A stretch of DNA of 6,155 nucleotides from Anaerolineales bacterium UBA6663 (GCA_002455335.1 DKKP01000209.1:1-6155), one strand, 5' to 3'; numbered from the stretch's first letter, positions 1 through 5,642 are shown. The notes: a model not told the origin generated them from the sequence alone. A program made the numbers and translations.

Positions 1-363
1 CCCCTCGGCACCCGCTTCGGTTGCCGCGCCCTTGCGGCCGAGCAGGTCATCGATCTGCTTGCGGCGTTCGGTTACGATGCCTTTGCCGCGTTCGGCCAGC
101 TCTTCGCCCTTCGCGCGGGCCTCAGCCGCGAGCTTCTCGGCCCGGCTGCGCGCGGCGGCTGCCGTCTCTTCAGCGCGGCGGCGCGCATCTTCGCTGTAGG
201 TGGAAGCCTGGTCGCGGATCTCGATGCTGCGCTGGCGGATTTGGGCGCGCGTCTCCTCGCCGGACTGCGGGGCAAGGATCAAAGCGACCGCGGCGCCGAC
301 CAACCCGCCGATGATGAACCCGGTCAGGAAATTGCCAATCTCAGCGTCGGATGACTCGGACAT
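1..363 (-). CDS. YtxH domain-containing protein (3' end beyond left edge)
   Basis: The 121 visible codons are open from the ATG at 363-361 to the window edge with no stop, so the C-terminus is missing. Residues 1-11 are a short acidic head. Residues 12-31 form one glycine- and alanine-rich hydrophobic segment. This is followed by LAPQSGEETR (30-39), the signature junction of the YtxH family. Residues 40-115 are a highly charged Ala/Arg/Glu helix that is probably a coiled coil. YtxH proteins are small, single-span and often linked to general stress; their biochemical role is not established. The start is supported by a strong AAGGAG site seven bases upstream. The gene lies 35 bases after a DUF948-like membrane gene on the same strand, a pairing also seen in Firmicutes, so the two probably form an operon and act together at the membrane. 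Family assignment is firm; function is unknown. Confidence 0.85.
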   Translation of the reverse strand, partial: MSESSDAEIGNFLTGFIIGGLVGAAVALILAPQSGEETRAQIRQRSIEIRDQASTYSEDARRRAEETAAAARSRAEKLAAEARAKGEELAERGKGIVTERRKQIDDLLGRKGAATEAGAEG

Positions 364-370
364 GGTGATT

Positions 371-376
371 CTCCTT
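371..376 (-). promoter_or_regulatory. Shine-Dalgarno site of the YtxH gene
   Basis: Read on the minus strand, this is AAGGAG, placed seven bases before the ATG at 363. It is the only canonical Shine-Dalgarno sequence on the minus strand of this window. It sits before an internal operon gene rather than a first gene. Confidence 0.8.
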
Positions 377-393
377 GGTGAAACGCCGGCCGG

Positions 394-406
394 GGCGCTC
401 AGCGCC
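394..406 (-). other. Hairpin with the stop codon as its loop
   Basis: A perfect five-base-pair inverted repeat (GGCGC / GCGCC) encloses three bases that are exactly the TGA stop (401-399) of the upstream membrane-protein gene. There is no run of T immediately after it, so it does not look like a complete intrinsic terminator. It may partially attenuate read-through into the YtxH gene or protect the 3' end of an mRNA. It could also be a chance product of GC-rich sequence. Confidence 0.3.
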
Positions 407-890
407 GGAAGATCCCGCCCAGCTGATTGAGGGTGTCGACGATCCGGCTCAGACCGGCTACATACGCATTGAGCTTGATCACCGGCTCGGCCACATTCTC
501 ACTTAAGAACACCGCCGTGCCGCGGACGGTGCGCACGGTCTCCTGGGTGGCCTCCAGGATCGGTTTCAGCTCATTTCGGAGCAGGTTGGTCAACAACGCG
601 ATCTGGACCGCGACCACGGCCAGGGCAACCCCGATAAACACCATCATGAGCGACATCAAGATGATGAACACATCCCGGACGGCTGCGGCCTGGGTCGGGT
701 TCTGGATCAAGACCACGGCGCCCCAGATCAACAGCCCCAACAGAACAAGTGCCACGATGGCTGTGACGATCAGGGTCGTACGTTGCTGCGGGGTCAAACC
801 GTCGGATGGGGGTGCCGGCGACGGCTCTGCGGCCAGGATCGGCCGCTCGGGTGCCGGCCCATCGACGGGCGGGATTGGCGCAGTGGTCAT
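399..890 (-). CDS. Two-helix membrane protein with DUF948-like tail
   Basis: This 163-residue protein has a proline- and alanine-rich N-terminal tail (1-37) and two strongly hydrophobic segments at about 39-62 and 74-101. An amphipathic C-terminal helix (about 104-158) carries periodic Thr/Val/Ala positions. That tail, with LKPILEATQETVRTVRG at 108-124 followed by NVAEPVIKL, recalls the DUF948 family, in which a membrane helix precedes a long helix. The enzymatic role, if any, is unknown. The gene comes 35 bases before a YtxH gene on the same strand, and that gene partnership recurs in other bacteria, supporting a shared envelope-related job. The ATG at 890 has no convincing Shine-Dalgarno sequence but lies eight bases after a TATAAT box, suggesting a leaderless mRNA. 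I see no frameshift or truncation. Coding status is firm; the DUF948 link is a resemblance seen by eye. Confidence 0.8.
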   Translation of the reverse strand: MTTAPIPPVDGPAPERPILAAEPSPAPPSDGLTPQQRTTLIVTAIVALVLLGLLIWGAVVLIQNPTQAAAVRDVFIILMSLMMVFIGVALAVVAVQIALLTNLLRNELKPILEATQETVRTVRGTAVFLSENVAEPVIKLNAYVAGLSRIVDTLNQLGGIFRR

Positions 891-898
891 AGCTCAAG

Positions 899-904
899 AT
901 TATA
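899..904 (-). promoter_or_regulatory. -10 promoter box for the DUF948-like/YtxH unit
   Basis: The minus strand reads a perfect TATAAT eight bases before the ATG at 890, in the 38-base gap after the preceding gene's stop. Transcription would begin at or within two bases of the start codon. No convincing -35 hexamer is visible at 16-19 bases upstream (the 17-base position reads CGTATT). Confidence 0.55.
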
Positions 905-928
905 ACTCACGCAAACCCACGAATACGC

Positions 929-1234
929 CTACTCGGGCGGCGTCGTGCGGTTGCGCGCGCGGCGGCTCTCGCCTCGCACGTCGTCATGGATGAGCAAGCG
1001 GGTCAGCCCCAACGCCAGGGCGCTGCCCAGCGTGGCCATCAACACGTTGAGCGCGCCGACCTGCAGGGCATGCACGCCGATCACGTCACCCGTCACGTGA
1101 CCGAGCGCAAAGCCCAACCAGCTTGCGATAAGGAGCATGGCGAGCCGGCGCCCGTCGCCGCCTTGCCAGGCGTGGAAGGCGGCGCCGAACAAGGTGGACA
1201 GGGCGACTGCCAGAAGAAATGTCGGTAGGGTCAT
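929..1234 (-). CDS. Small three-helix membrane protein, function unknown
   Basis: This 101-residue protein has three predicted membrane segments at about 3-23, 31-53 and 57-82, then a basic, hydrophilic tail (83-101) ending in RNRTTPPE. The first loop is glycine-rich (QGGDGRR, 24-30). There are no cysteines, and I see no catalytic motif. I recall similar three-helix proteins in Chloroflexota but no named function. Its ATG at 1234 overlaps the TGA of mnmA as ATGA and it has no Shine-Dalgarno sequence, so translation probably depends on ribosomes finishing mnmA. It is the last gene of a desulfurase-mnmA operon. The coupling implies co-expression with tRNA thiolation but does not prove a related function. 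The hydrophobic pattern and tight junction make it very likely to be a real gene. Confidence 0.8.
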   Translation of the reverse strand: MTLPTFLLAVALSTLFGAAFHAWQGGDGRRLAMLLIASWLGFALGHVTGDVIGVHALQVGALNVLMATLGSALALGLTRLLIHDDVRGESRRARNRTTPPE

Positions 1235-2346
1235 GAGTCACTCGTTGCCGTTGTTTTCGTTGGATACGGCTCACGGCTGATAATGCCGCCACCCAGACAG
1301 TCGTCACCGGCATAGAACACGGCGGCCTGGCCCGCGGTTATATCACGGAGCCGACCGTCGAACAACACAGCGGCCCGGTCCGCCGGAAGGGCGTTGACGA
1401 TCGCCGGTTGTGGCGCCGCTTTGTACCGGATCTTGACCTCGACCCGGATCGGCCCCACGGGCGGTTCGCCGGCGACCCAGTGCACGCGTTGCGCGACGAG
1501 TCGATCGCACCCGAGTTCATCCACGCCCCCGACGACAAGCGCGTTATCAACGGGCCTCAACTCGAGGACGTAGAGTGGCTCGCGCGTGCTTAGGCCGATC
1601 CCCTTGCGCTGGCCGACCGTGTACAGCGCCAGGCCCTGATGTTCGCCGACGATCGTGCCGTCGCGCCGCATGATCGGGCCCGGCTTCAAGACCGTCGGGG
1701 CGTGCTCGCGCAGAAAGCGCCGATAATCACCGTCGGCCAAGAAGCACAGGTCCTGGCTCTCGGGCCGATCCGCTACGGGTAGCTCCAGTTCTCGGGCGAG
1801 CGTGCGGACTTCGGGCTTGCTCAAGTGACCGAGCGGGAACAGCGCCTGCCTGAGCTGGGTCTGGCCCAGGACACTCAATACATACGATTGATCTTTGTGC
1901 GTATCGACGGCTTTGAGCAGCCGGTACCCGCGCCCTGAGGGTCCGTCGGGCGTTTCGACGCGGGCGTAGTGGCCGGTCGCCAGGTAGTCGGCCCCGAGGT
2001 CACGCGCCTGGTCGAGGAGATACGTCCAGCGGATGTGACGATTGCATTCGAGACACGGGTTCGGGGTCAGCCCGGCCGCGTAGCTCTCGATGAAAAAGTC
2101 GACGATCCGGGCCTTGAAGAGGTCCTGGGCGTCGAGAGCGTAAAACGGGATCCCGAGTTGCGCGGCGACGCGCCGGGCTTGAGCCAGAGCGTCGGGCGTG
2201 CAACAGCGATTGAAACGCTGGTCGGCCGTCGGTTCGCCCCACAGCCGCAGCATCAGGCCGATCACGTCGTAGCCCTGACGGACGAGGAGCGCTGCGGCGA
2301 CGCTGCTGTCGACGCCGCCGGACATCGCGATGACGACTCGGGTCAT
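1231..2346 (-). CDS. mnmA: tRNA-specific 2-thiouridylase MnmA
   Basis: This 371-residue cytoplasmic enzyme makes 2-thiouridine at wobble position 34 of the tRNAs for Glu, Gln and Lys. It adenylates the C2 oxygen with ATP and then transfers sulfur from an enzyme persulfide. The N-terminal PP-loop motif SGGVDSS is at 9-15. The cysteine of NPCLECN (Cys98) and that of SQDLCFL (Cys201) match the two catalytic cysteines of the family, and KDQSYVLS at 151-158 is also conserved. The central and C-terminal barrel domains are present (VGQRKGIGL and the closing GGGII region), and the length is normal. The frame is open upstream to 2490, but the ATG at 2346 gives the family N-terminus MTRVVIAMSGGVDSS. 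It also overlaps the preceding desulfurase stop as ATGA, so translational coupling is likely. The 3' end forms another ATGA with a small membrane gene. Confidence 0.97.
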   Translation of the reverse strand: MTRVVIAMSGGVDSSVAAALLVRQGYDVIGLMLRLWGEPTADQRFNRCCTPDALAQARRVAAQLGIPFYALDAQDLFKARIVDFFIESYAAGLTPNPCLECNRHIRWTYLLDQARDLGADYLATGHYARVETPDGPSGRGYRLLKAVDTHKDQSYVLSVLGQTQLRQALFPLGHLSKPEVRTLARELELPVADRPESQDLCFLADGDYRRFLREHAPTVLKPGPIMRRDGTIVGEHQGLALYTVGQRKGIGLSTREPLYVLELRPVDNALVVGGVDELGCDRLVAQRVHWVAGEPPVGPIRVEVKIRYKAAPQPAIVNALPADRAAVLFDGRLRDITAGQAAVFYAGDDCLGGGIISREPYPTKTTATSDS

Positions 2347-3530
2347 GATCCGCTCGCGAGCCGCCGTTCCGGCTGTCGTGCTCGCTCTCGCAGGCGGGCG
2401 ACAAGCGCCGGGAGCAGGGCGAGCACGGCGTCGACATCGGCGTCTGTGGTGGCGCGCCCGACCGTCAACCGCAGGGAGCCCAAGGCCCACTCGGGCGACA
2501 GGCCGCAGGCCAGGAGCACGTCCGACGGCCGCGGATCGCCTGTCTTGCAGGCCGAGCCCGACGACGCCGCAACCCCGGCGAGGTCGAGGTGCATAAGCAG
2601 CGCGTTGCCGTCGATGCCACGCAGCGCAAACGACGCGTGATTGGGAAGACGATCCACCGGGTGCCCGGTCAAACGGCTGTCGGGGATCGTGTCGAGCACG
2701 CCCGCGATCAGGCGATCGCGCAATCGGCGCTGATGCGCGTTGTGTTCGTCGCGTTCGGCCGCCGCGATCCGGAGCGCTTCGGCGAGGCCGACGATCAAGG
2801 GGATGTTCGGCGTCCCGGCGCGCAAACCGCGTTCATGCGAGCCGAGGGTCTGCGTCGGTAGCAGCCCGAAGCCCGAGTCGAGGTACAGGGCCCCGATGCC
2901 CTTCGGCCCGTAGGCCTTGTGCGCGCCGAGCGCCAGGCTGGCGACCCCCAGCTCGCCCACGGCGAGCGGCAACTGGCCGGCGGCCTGCACCGCGTCGGTG
3001 TGGAGCGGCACGCCGCGCGCCCGGGTGGCAGCCGCGATCTCGGCGATCGGGTTGATCGTCCCGATCTCGTTGTTGCCATAGATCACTGTGGCGACAGCGG
3101 TATCGGGGCGCAGTGCTGCGGCGATGGCGGCGGCACTGACTTGCCCGTGAGCATCGACTGCCACCTCGGTCAACTCGAAGCCGAAGTGGTCACGCAGCTG
3201 ATGGCAGGTGGCGCGGATCGCCTCGTGTTCGACTGGCGTCGAAACGATGTGATTGGCCCCACGACCTTCGCGGGCGGCGAGTGCCAGGCCGCGCAATGCC
3301 AGGTTGTCGGATTCCGAGCCGCCGCTCGTAAAGAGCACGTCGCGCGGTGCACAGCCGAGCACGCTTGCCAGCGTCGCCCGAGCCGTCTCGAGTGCGTGAT
3401 CGGCGCGTTGGCCATGCCGATGAACCGACGAAGGGTTGCCGAACTCGGTCGTGAAATACGGCAGCATCGCCGCGAGCACCCGCGGGTCGACGGGTGTGGT
3501 GGCAGCGTAATCGAGGTAGATCCCGGACAT
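2343..3530 (-). CDS. Cysteine desulfurase (NifS/IscS family)
   Basis: This 395-residue, PLP-dependent, fold-type I enzyme converts L-cysteine to L-alanine and leaves a persulfide on its active-site cysteine. Visible features in order are YLDYAATTPVDP (5-16), FGNPSSVH (30-37), TSGGSESDN (68-76) and His102 in PVEHEAI, which stacks on the cofactor. They continue with Asp179 and Gln182 in HTDAVQA, the Schiff-base Lys205 in GAHKAYGPKG, the RAGTPN phosphate region (237-242) and catalytic Cys328 in SSGSACKTGD. It is the first gene of an operon with mnmA (ATGA overlap), so the likely sulfur acceptor is MnmA, as in the Bacillus YrvO-MnmA pair. No TusA-like relay or IscU gene is visible here, although a wider role cannot be excluded. 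The start matches the family N-terminus and has no Shine-Dalgarno sequence; a TACAAT box lies six bases upstream. The C-terminal tail (about 375-395) is Arg-rich and variable. Confidence 0.95.
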   Translation of the reverse strand: MSGIYLDYAATTPVDPRVLAAMLPYFTTEFGNPSSVHRHGQRADHALETARATLASVLGCAPRDVLFTSGGSESDNLALRGLALAAREGRGANHIVSTPVEHEAIRATCHQLRDHFGFELTEVAVDAHGQVSAAAIAAALRPDTAVATVIYGNNEIGTINPIAEIAAATRARGVPLHTDAVQAAGQLPLAVGELGVASLALGAHKAYGPKGIGALYLDSGFGLLPTQTLGSHERGLRAGTPNIPLIVGLAEALRIAAAERDEHNAHQRRLRDRLIAGVLDTIPDSRLTGHPVDRLPNHASFALRGIDGNALLMHLDLAGVAASSGSACKTGDPRPSDVLLACGLSPEWALGSLRLTVGRATTDADVDAVLALLPALVARLRERARQPERRLASGS

Positions 3531-3536
3531 GCTGGG

Positions 3537-3542
3537 ATTGTA
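3537..3542 (-). promoter_or_regulatory. -10 box of the desulfurase-mnmA operon
   Basis: The minus strand reads TACAAT, one base from the TATAAT consensus, six bases before the ATG at 3530. That spacing puts the expected transcription start on the start codon itself, giving a leaderless mRNA. No clear -35 hexamer is visible, and its expected position overlaps the oppositely directed -10 box of the peptidase gene. Confidence 0.5.
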
Positions 3543-3562
3543 TCGTGGTCAGCGGCGTGGGG

Positions 3563-3568
3563 TATGAT
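3563..3568 (+). promoter_or_regulatory. -10 box of the M3-like peptidase gene
   Basis: TATGAT lies six bases before the ATG at 3575, one base from consensus. There is no Shine-Dalgarno sequence in the six-base spacer. TTGTAT at 3538-3543 is a poor -35 candidate with a long 19-base spacer, and it overlaps the opposing -10 box. Confidence 0.5.
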
Positions 3569-3574
3569 GCCCAC

Positions 3575-4978
3575 ATGCCCAGCGAGACCTTCGGCCACGA
3601 GCTCGAGATGCACCTCATCGCGCTCAATCGCGAGCTATGGTCCGAGAGCACCGGTCAGGCGGTCAACCAGAGCGCCGTGTTTCGCGCGACCCAGGCGATC
3701 GCCGATCTCTCGGCGGCGTTGCTTGACGATCCGGACCCGGCGTGGCGGCGCTACGGCGTCCAGCTGTGGGTCGAATCGCGCGCTCGCAAACGGGATGAAC
3801 GCATCATCGACTTGCTCGACGAGCACGTCCGTGCGCGTGACCTCACGAGCAGCGCCGGTCCGTTGACCTGGCGCAACTGGCGCACCTTCGAACGCGAGGC
3901 CACGCCGAAGGTCCTTGACGCCGGGCTTCAGGCCCTTGTCAGCCGGACTGGTGCACTTGTGCCCGCACTCCAGGCGCGGCTCGATCAGACGCGCCTGGAT
4001 TACGCGGCGCATGGCCTTGACCCGGTCGCGGTCTTTGCCTGGCGTGAAGGGCTGAGCGTGGCCGACCTGCGCGCCTGTCTGCAGAAGCAGGCTGTGGAAT
4101 CGCGAGAGGCGTTCGGTGTCGCGTTGCAGGGGCTGGGCCAGGTCGTATTTGGGCGCGACGTGGGCGCTGCCGAGTTTCATGCGCTCTACCTGAACCTGAT
4201 GTATACGCCGAATGATGCGCTCTTTGGCGACATCGCGATCGAGACGGCGCGGGCGCAAGCGCAGTTCGGCGCATTGGGGTTCGATCTGGGAGCCATCCCG
4301 CTCGACCTTGTCGACCGGCCTCGAAAAGCGCCTGGCGCGTTTTGCTTTCCGATCGCCACGCCGCAAGACGTGCGCGTCTCGGTGCGCATGACGTCGCGGC
4401 ACCACCTCGTCGACATGCTTTATCACGAGCTTGGCCACGCCGCGCACTTCGCGGGCATCGACGCCACGCTGCCGTTTGTGGATCGATACTGGATCGAGTC
4501 GGGCGTCCACGAGACGTTCTCGACATTGTTCGAGTCGCTGCTTGGCGAGCCACGGTTCTTGGCCGACGAACTGGCGCTACCCACGTCGGCGATCGAGGCG
4601 TTGATGGCGTTCGCCAGTTTCAAACGGCTGTTGACGATGACCCGACAATCGGCGACCGCGCTTGCCGCCATGGATTCCTGGGAGGAAGGGCTCGACTGGG
4701 CACAATCCGAGGCGCGCTACCGACTCTACTATCGGGACCTTGTGGGCGTCGAGCTCCCGATCGGTCTTGGCCGGCTCGACTCCTTCCTTCAAACGCTGAA
4801 CGTCTACCCGGCGGGCTATGTGCTGGCTGAACTCCGGGTCGCGGCCTGGGTGCGGGCGCTGCGTGATCTCGGCGGGGAGGCGTGGTGGCGGTCGCCGGCG
4901 GCGCAGGCCGACATCCGCGCGCGGATCCGTGCTGGAGCGTCGGCGTCGTTCCCACCGCACAGCTTCACAAACGCATAG
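3575..4978 (+). CDS. M3-like zinc metallopeptidase (short oligopeptidase)
   Basis: This 467-residue, mostly helical protein has the zinc site HELGH (His284, Glu285, His288). Glu313 in VHETFS lies exactly 25 residues after the second histidine, as does the third zinc ligand in M3 peptidases such as thimet oligopeptidase and Dcp. Other family-like elements are RKAPGAFC (250-257) before the active-site helix and YPAGY (411-415), which resembles the tyrosine/glycine segment near the M3 substrate site. There is no signal peptide or membrane span, so it is probably a cytoplasmic peptidase acting on short peptides. At 467 residues it is shorter than typical oligoendopeptidase F (about 600) or M3A enzymes (about 680), with the reduction mainly before the catalytic core. 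The frame is open from 3494, but that start would run into the desulfurase gene. The ATG at 3575, six bases after TATGAT, is preferred. Substrate and subfamily are unknown. Confidence 0.85.
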   Translation: MPSETFGHELEMHLIALNRELWSESTGQAVNQSAVFRATQAIADLSAALLDDPDPAWRRYGVQLWVESRARKRDERIIDLLDEHVRARDLTSSAGPLTWRNWRTFEREATPKVLDAGLQALVSRTGALVPALQARLDQTRLDYAAHGLDPVAVFAWREGLSVADLRACLQKQAVESREAFGVALQGLGQVVFGRDVGAAEFHALYLNLMYTPNDALFGDIAIETARAQAQFGALGFDLGAIPLDLVDRPRKAPGAFCFPIATPQDVRVSVRMTSRHHLVDMLYHELGHAAHFAGIDATLPFVDRYWIESGVHETFSTLFESLLGEPRFLADELALPTSAIEALMAFASFKRLLTMTRQSATALAAMDSWEEGLDWAQSEARYRLYYRDLVGVELPIGLGRLDSFLQTLNVYPAGYVLAELRVAAWVRALRDLGGEAWWRSPAAQADIRARIRAGASASFPPHSFTNA

Positions 4979-4979
4979 G

Positions 4980-5003
4980 GCCGCTTACTCAGGCTTAGGC
5001 GGC
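4980..5003. other. Weak hairpin at convergent gene ends
   Basis: Plus-strand bases 4980-4987 and 4996-5003 can pair as an eight-base-pair stem with one G-U pair and an eight-base loop. It spans the six-base gap between the convergent stop codons of the peptidase and zinc-ribbon genes. It could slow both polymerases, but neither side has a T run and the pairing is weaker in the minus-strand transcript, so it is not a clear terminator. Confidence 0.25.
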
Positions 5004-5563
5004 TCCTCGTCATCGGTGGCCGGTTCGGCCGACGTCTGTACGGGGTCGGGTTCGCGTTCGGCGTCGGAGTCGCCTGGGGTCTCGGTGGGCATGAACTCAG
5101 GCGTCTCGTGGGCGGCCTCGACAGGCTGAGGTTGGGCGGTTGCGCAATAGGGGCACACCGTCCACGCGAGATCGATCAGCTTTCCGCATTCAATGCACGG
5201 GTTCTTCAATCGCGTAAGGCAGTTGGGGCAGATCTGCCACGCCTCCTCGACCTGTCGGGTGCAGCCCGGGCAGATCCGGCGCTCTTCGATCTCCTGAAGC
5301 AGCGCTTCTTCCTCGAGGCTCTGTTCATATTGCTCGGCCAGCGTCTTGGGTGGCCGGAGGATGAGGTAGATCAACAGCCCGGGTAGCGTGAGCACCGCCA
5401 CGACGAGCGCGGCCATGACCTGAGCCAGCGCGTCGCGGCTGCGGGCGCGCATGTCGCGAAACGTCCACAGGACGAGGCTGAACCACAAGGCGGCCAGGAA
5501 GGCGCCAAGAAACGTCACCACCCAGAGAACGGCTTCGGAGAGCGCGCTGATGTCGATGGGCAT
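4985..5563 (-). CDS. Membrane-anchored double zinc-ribbon protein
   Basis: This 192-residue protein has two hydrophobic segments at about 11-34 and 46-69, separated by a basic loop FRDMRARSRD (35-44). A glutamate-rich helix follows (76-95, LEEEALLQEIEE). Then come four CxxC pairs: Cys98/101, Cys112/115, Cys123/126 and Cys137/140. Eight cysteines in this arrangement fit two tandem zinc ribbons of the DZANK/zinc-ribbon type, which usually mediate protein or nucleic-acid contacts. The tail (about 145-192) is acidic and proline-rich, with no hydrophobic content, and is probably disordered. The basic loop suggests the loop is cytoplasmic. I recall close architectural relatives in Chloroflexota but no known function. 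The ATG at 5563 has no Shine-Dalgarno sequence and lies eight bases after TATAAT. The gene is convergent with the peptidase and divergent from radC. Confidence 0.87.
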   Translation of the reverse strand: MPIDISALSEAVLWVVTFLGAFLAALWFSLVLWTFRDMRARSRDALAQVMAALVVAVLTLPGLLIYLILRPPKTLAEQYEQSLEEEALLQEIEERRICPGCTRQVEEAWQICPNCLTRLKNPCIECGKLIDLAWTVCPYCATAQPQPVEAAHETPEFMPTETPGDSDAEREPDPVQTSAEPATDDEEPPKPE

Positions 5564-5571
5564 GGGCGCCG

Positions 5572-5577
5572 ATTATA
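5572..5577 (-). promoter_or_regulatory. -10 box of the zinc-ribbon gene
   Basis: The minus strand reads a perfect TATAAT eight bases before the ATG at 5563, the same spacing as the -10 box at 899-904. The intervening eight bases have no Shine-Dalgarno sequence, so the transcript is predicted to be leaderless or nearly so. The box is one half of the palindrome ATTATAAT. Confidence 0.55.
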
Positions 5578-5579
5578 AT
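5574..5579 (+). promoter_or_regulatory. Candidate -10 box for radC
   Basis: Because ATTATAAT (5572-5579) is its own reverse complement, the plus strand also carries TATAAT here. Transcription from it would start near 5586-5587, leaving a leader of about 56 bases before the radC ATG. No convincing -35 element is visible, and the box may simply mirror the minus-strand promoter. Confidence 0.4.
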
Positions 5580-5598
5580 ATGAGGATCTGAACACCGC

Positions 5599-5617
5599 GA
5601 CCGTCAGGGGGACGGTC
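5599..5617 (+). other. Hairpin in the predicted radC leader
   Basis: A perfect seven-base-pair inverted repeat (GACCGTC / GACGGTC) encloses the loop AGGGG. Two further pairs are possible outside a single mismatch (5596-5597 with 5619-5620). There is no following T run, so it is not an intrinsic terminator. Its position about 25 bases before the start codon would suit a leader RNA structure or a protein-binding operator. Confidence 0.4.
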
Positions 5618-5632
5618 ACGTGCTGAACAGCC

Positions 5633-5641
5633 AGGGGGGGG
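5633..5641 (+). promoter_or_regulatory. G-rich ribosome-binding site of radC
   Basis: An A followed by eight G residues ends one base before the ATG at 5643. Its left part, AGGGGG, can serve as a Shine-Dalgarno sequence. No other ATG or GTG lies in this frame between the start codon and the upstream in-frame stop at 5589-5591, so this site fixes the start. Confidence 0.6.
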
Positions 5642-5642
5642 C

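Noticed and set aside
427..993. Plus-strand open frame of 188 codons opposite the two-helix membrane gene
   Set aside because: The minus-strand frame shows two clean membrane helices, a promoter box and operon context; the plus-strand frame shows none of these.
2347..2490. 48-codon upstream extension of mnmA
   Set aside because: It would overlap the desulfurase coding region and add an Arg-rich leader absent from MnmA proteins. The ATGA junction at 2343-2346 is the natural start.
1969..2640. Plus-strand open frame of 223 codons across mnmA and the desulfurase
   Set aside because: Both underlying minus-strand genes carry full sets of family motifs. The antisense product is low-complexity and has no promoter or ribosome site.
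2709..2718. GCGATCGC octamer resembling the cyanobacterial HIP1 repeat
   Set aside because: I noticed only one clear copy, and the gene content does not suggest a cyanobacterium. GATC-rich sequence makes chance occurrence likely.
3494..3574. 27-codon upstream extension of the peptidase
   Set aside because: It would overlap the desulfurase N-terminus and include the -10 box; the extra residues do not look like a signal peptide.
2919..3866. Long plus-strand open frame (315 codons) opposite the desulfurase gene
   Set aside because: It lies antisense to a clearly conserved PLP enzyme and runs into the peptidase gene in another frame. Its translation is Gly/Arg/Ala-rich with no recognisable domain, which is typical of GC-rich shadow frames.
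3635..4510. Minus-strand open frame of 291 codons inside the peptidase gene
   Set aside because: The plus-strand peptidase has an exact zinc-site arrangement. The antisense frame has an Arg-rich, non-protein-like composition.
5622..5631. Small GCTG-AA-CAGC inverted repeat before radC
   Set aside because: A four-base stem with a two-base loop is too small to be meaningful, since such a tight loop does not form stably.
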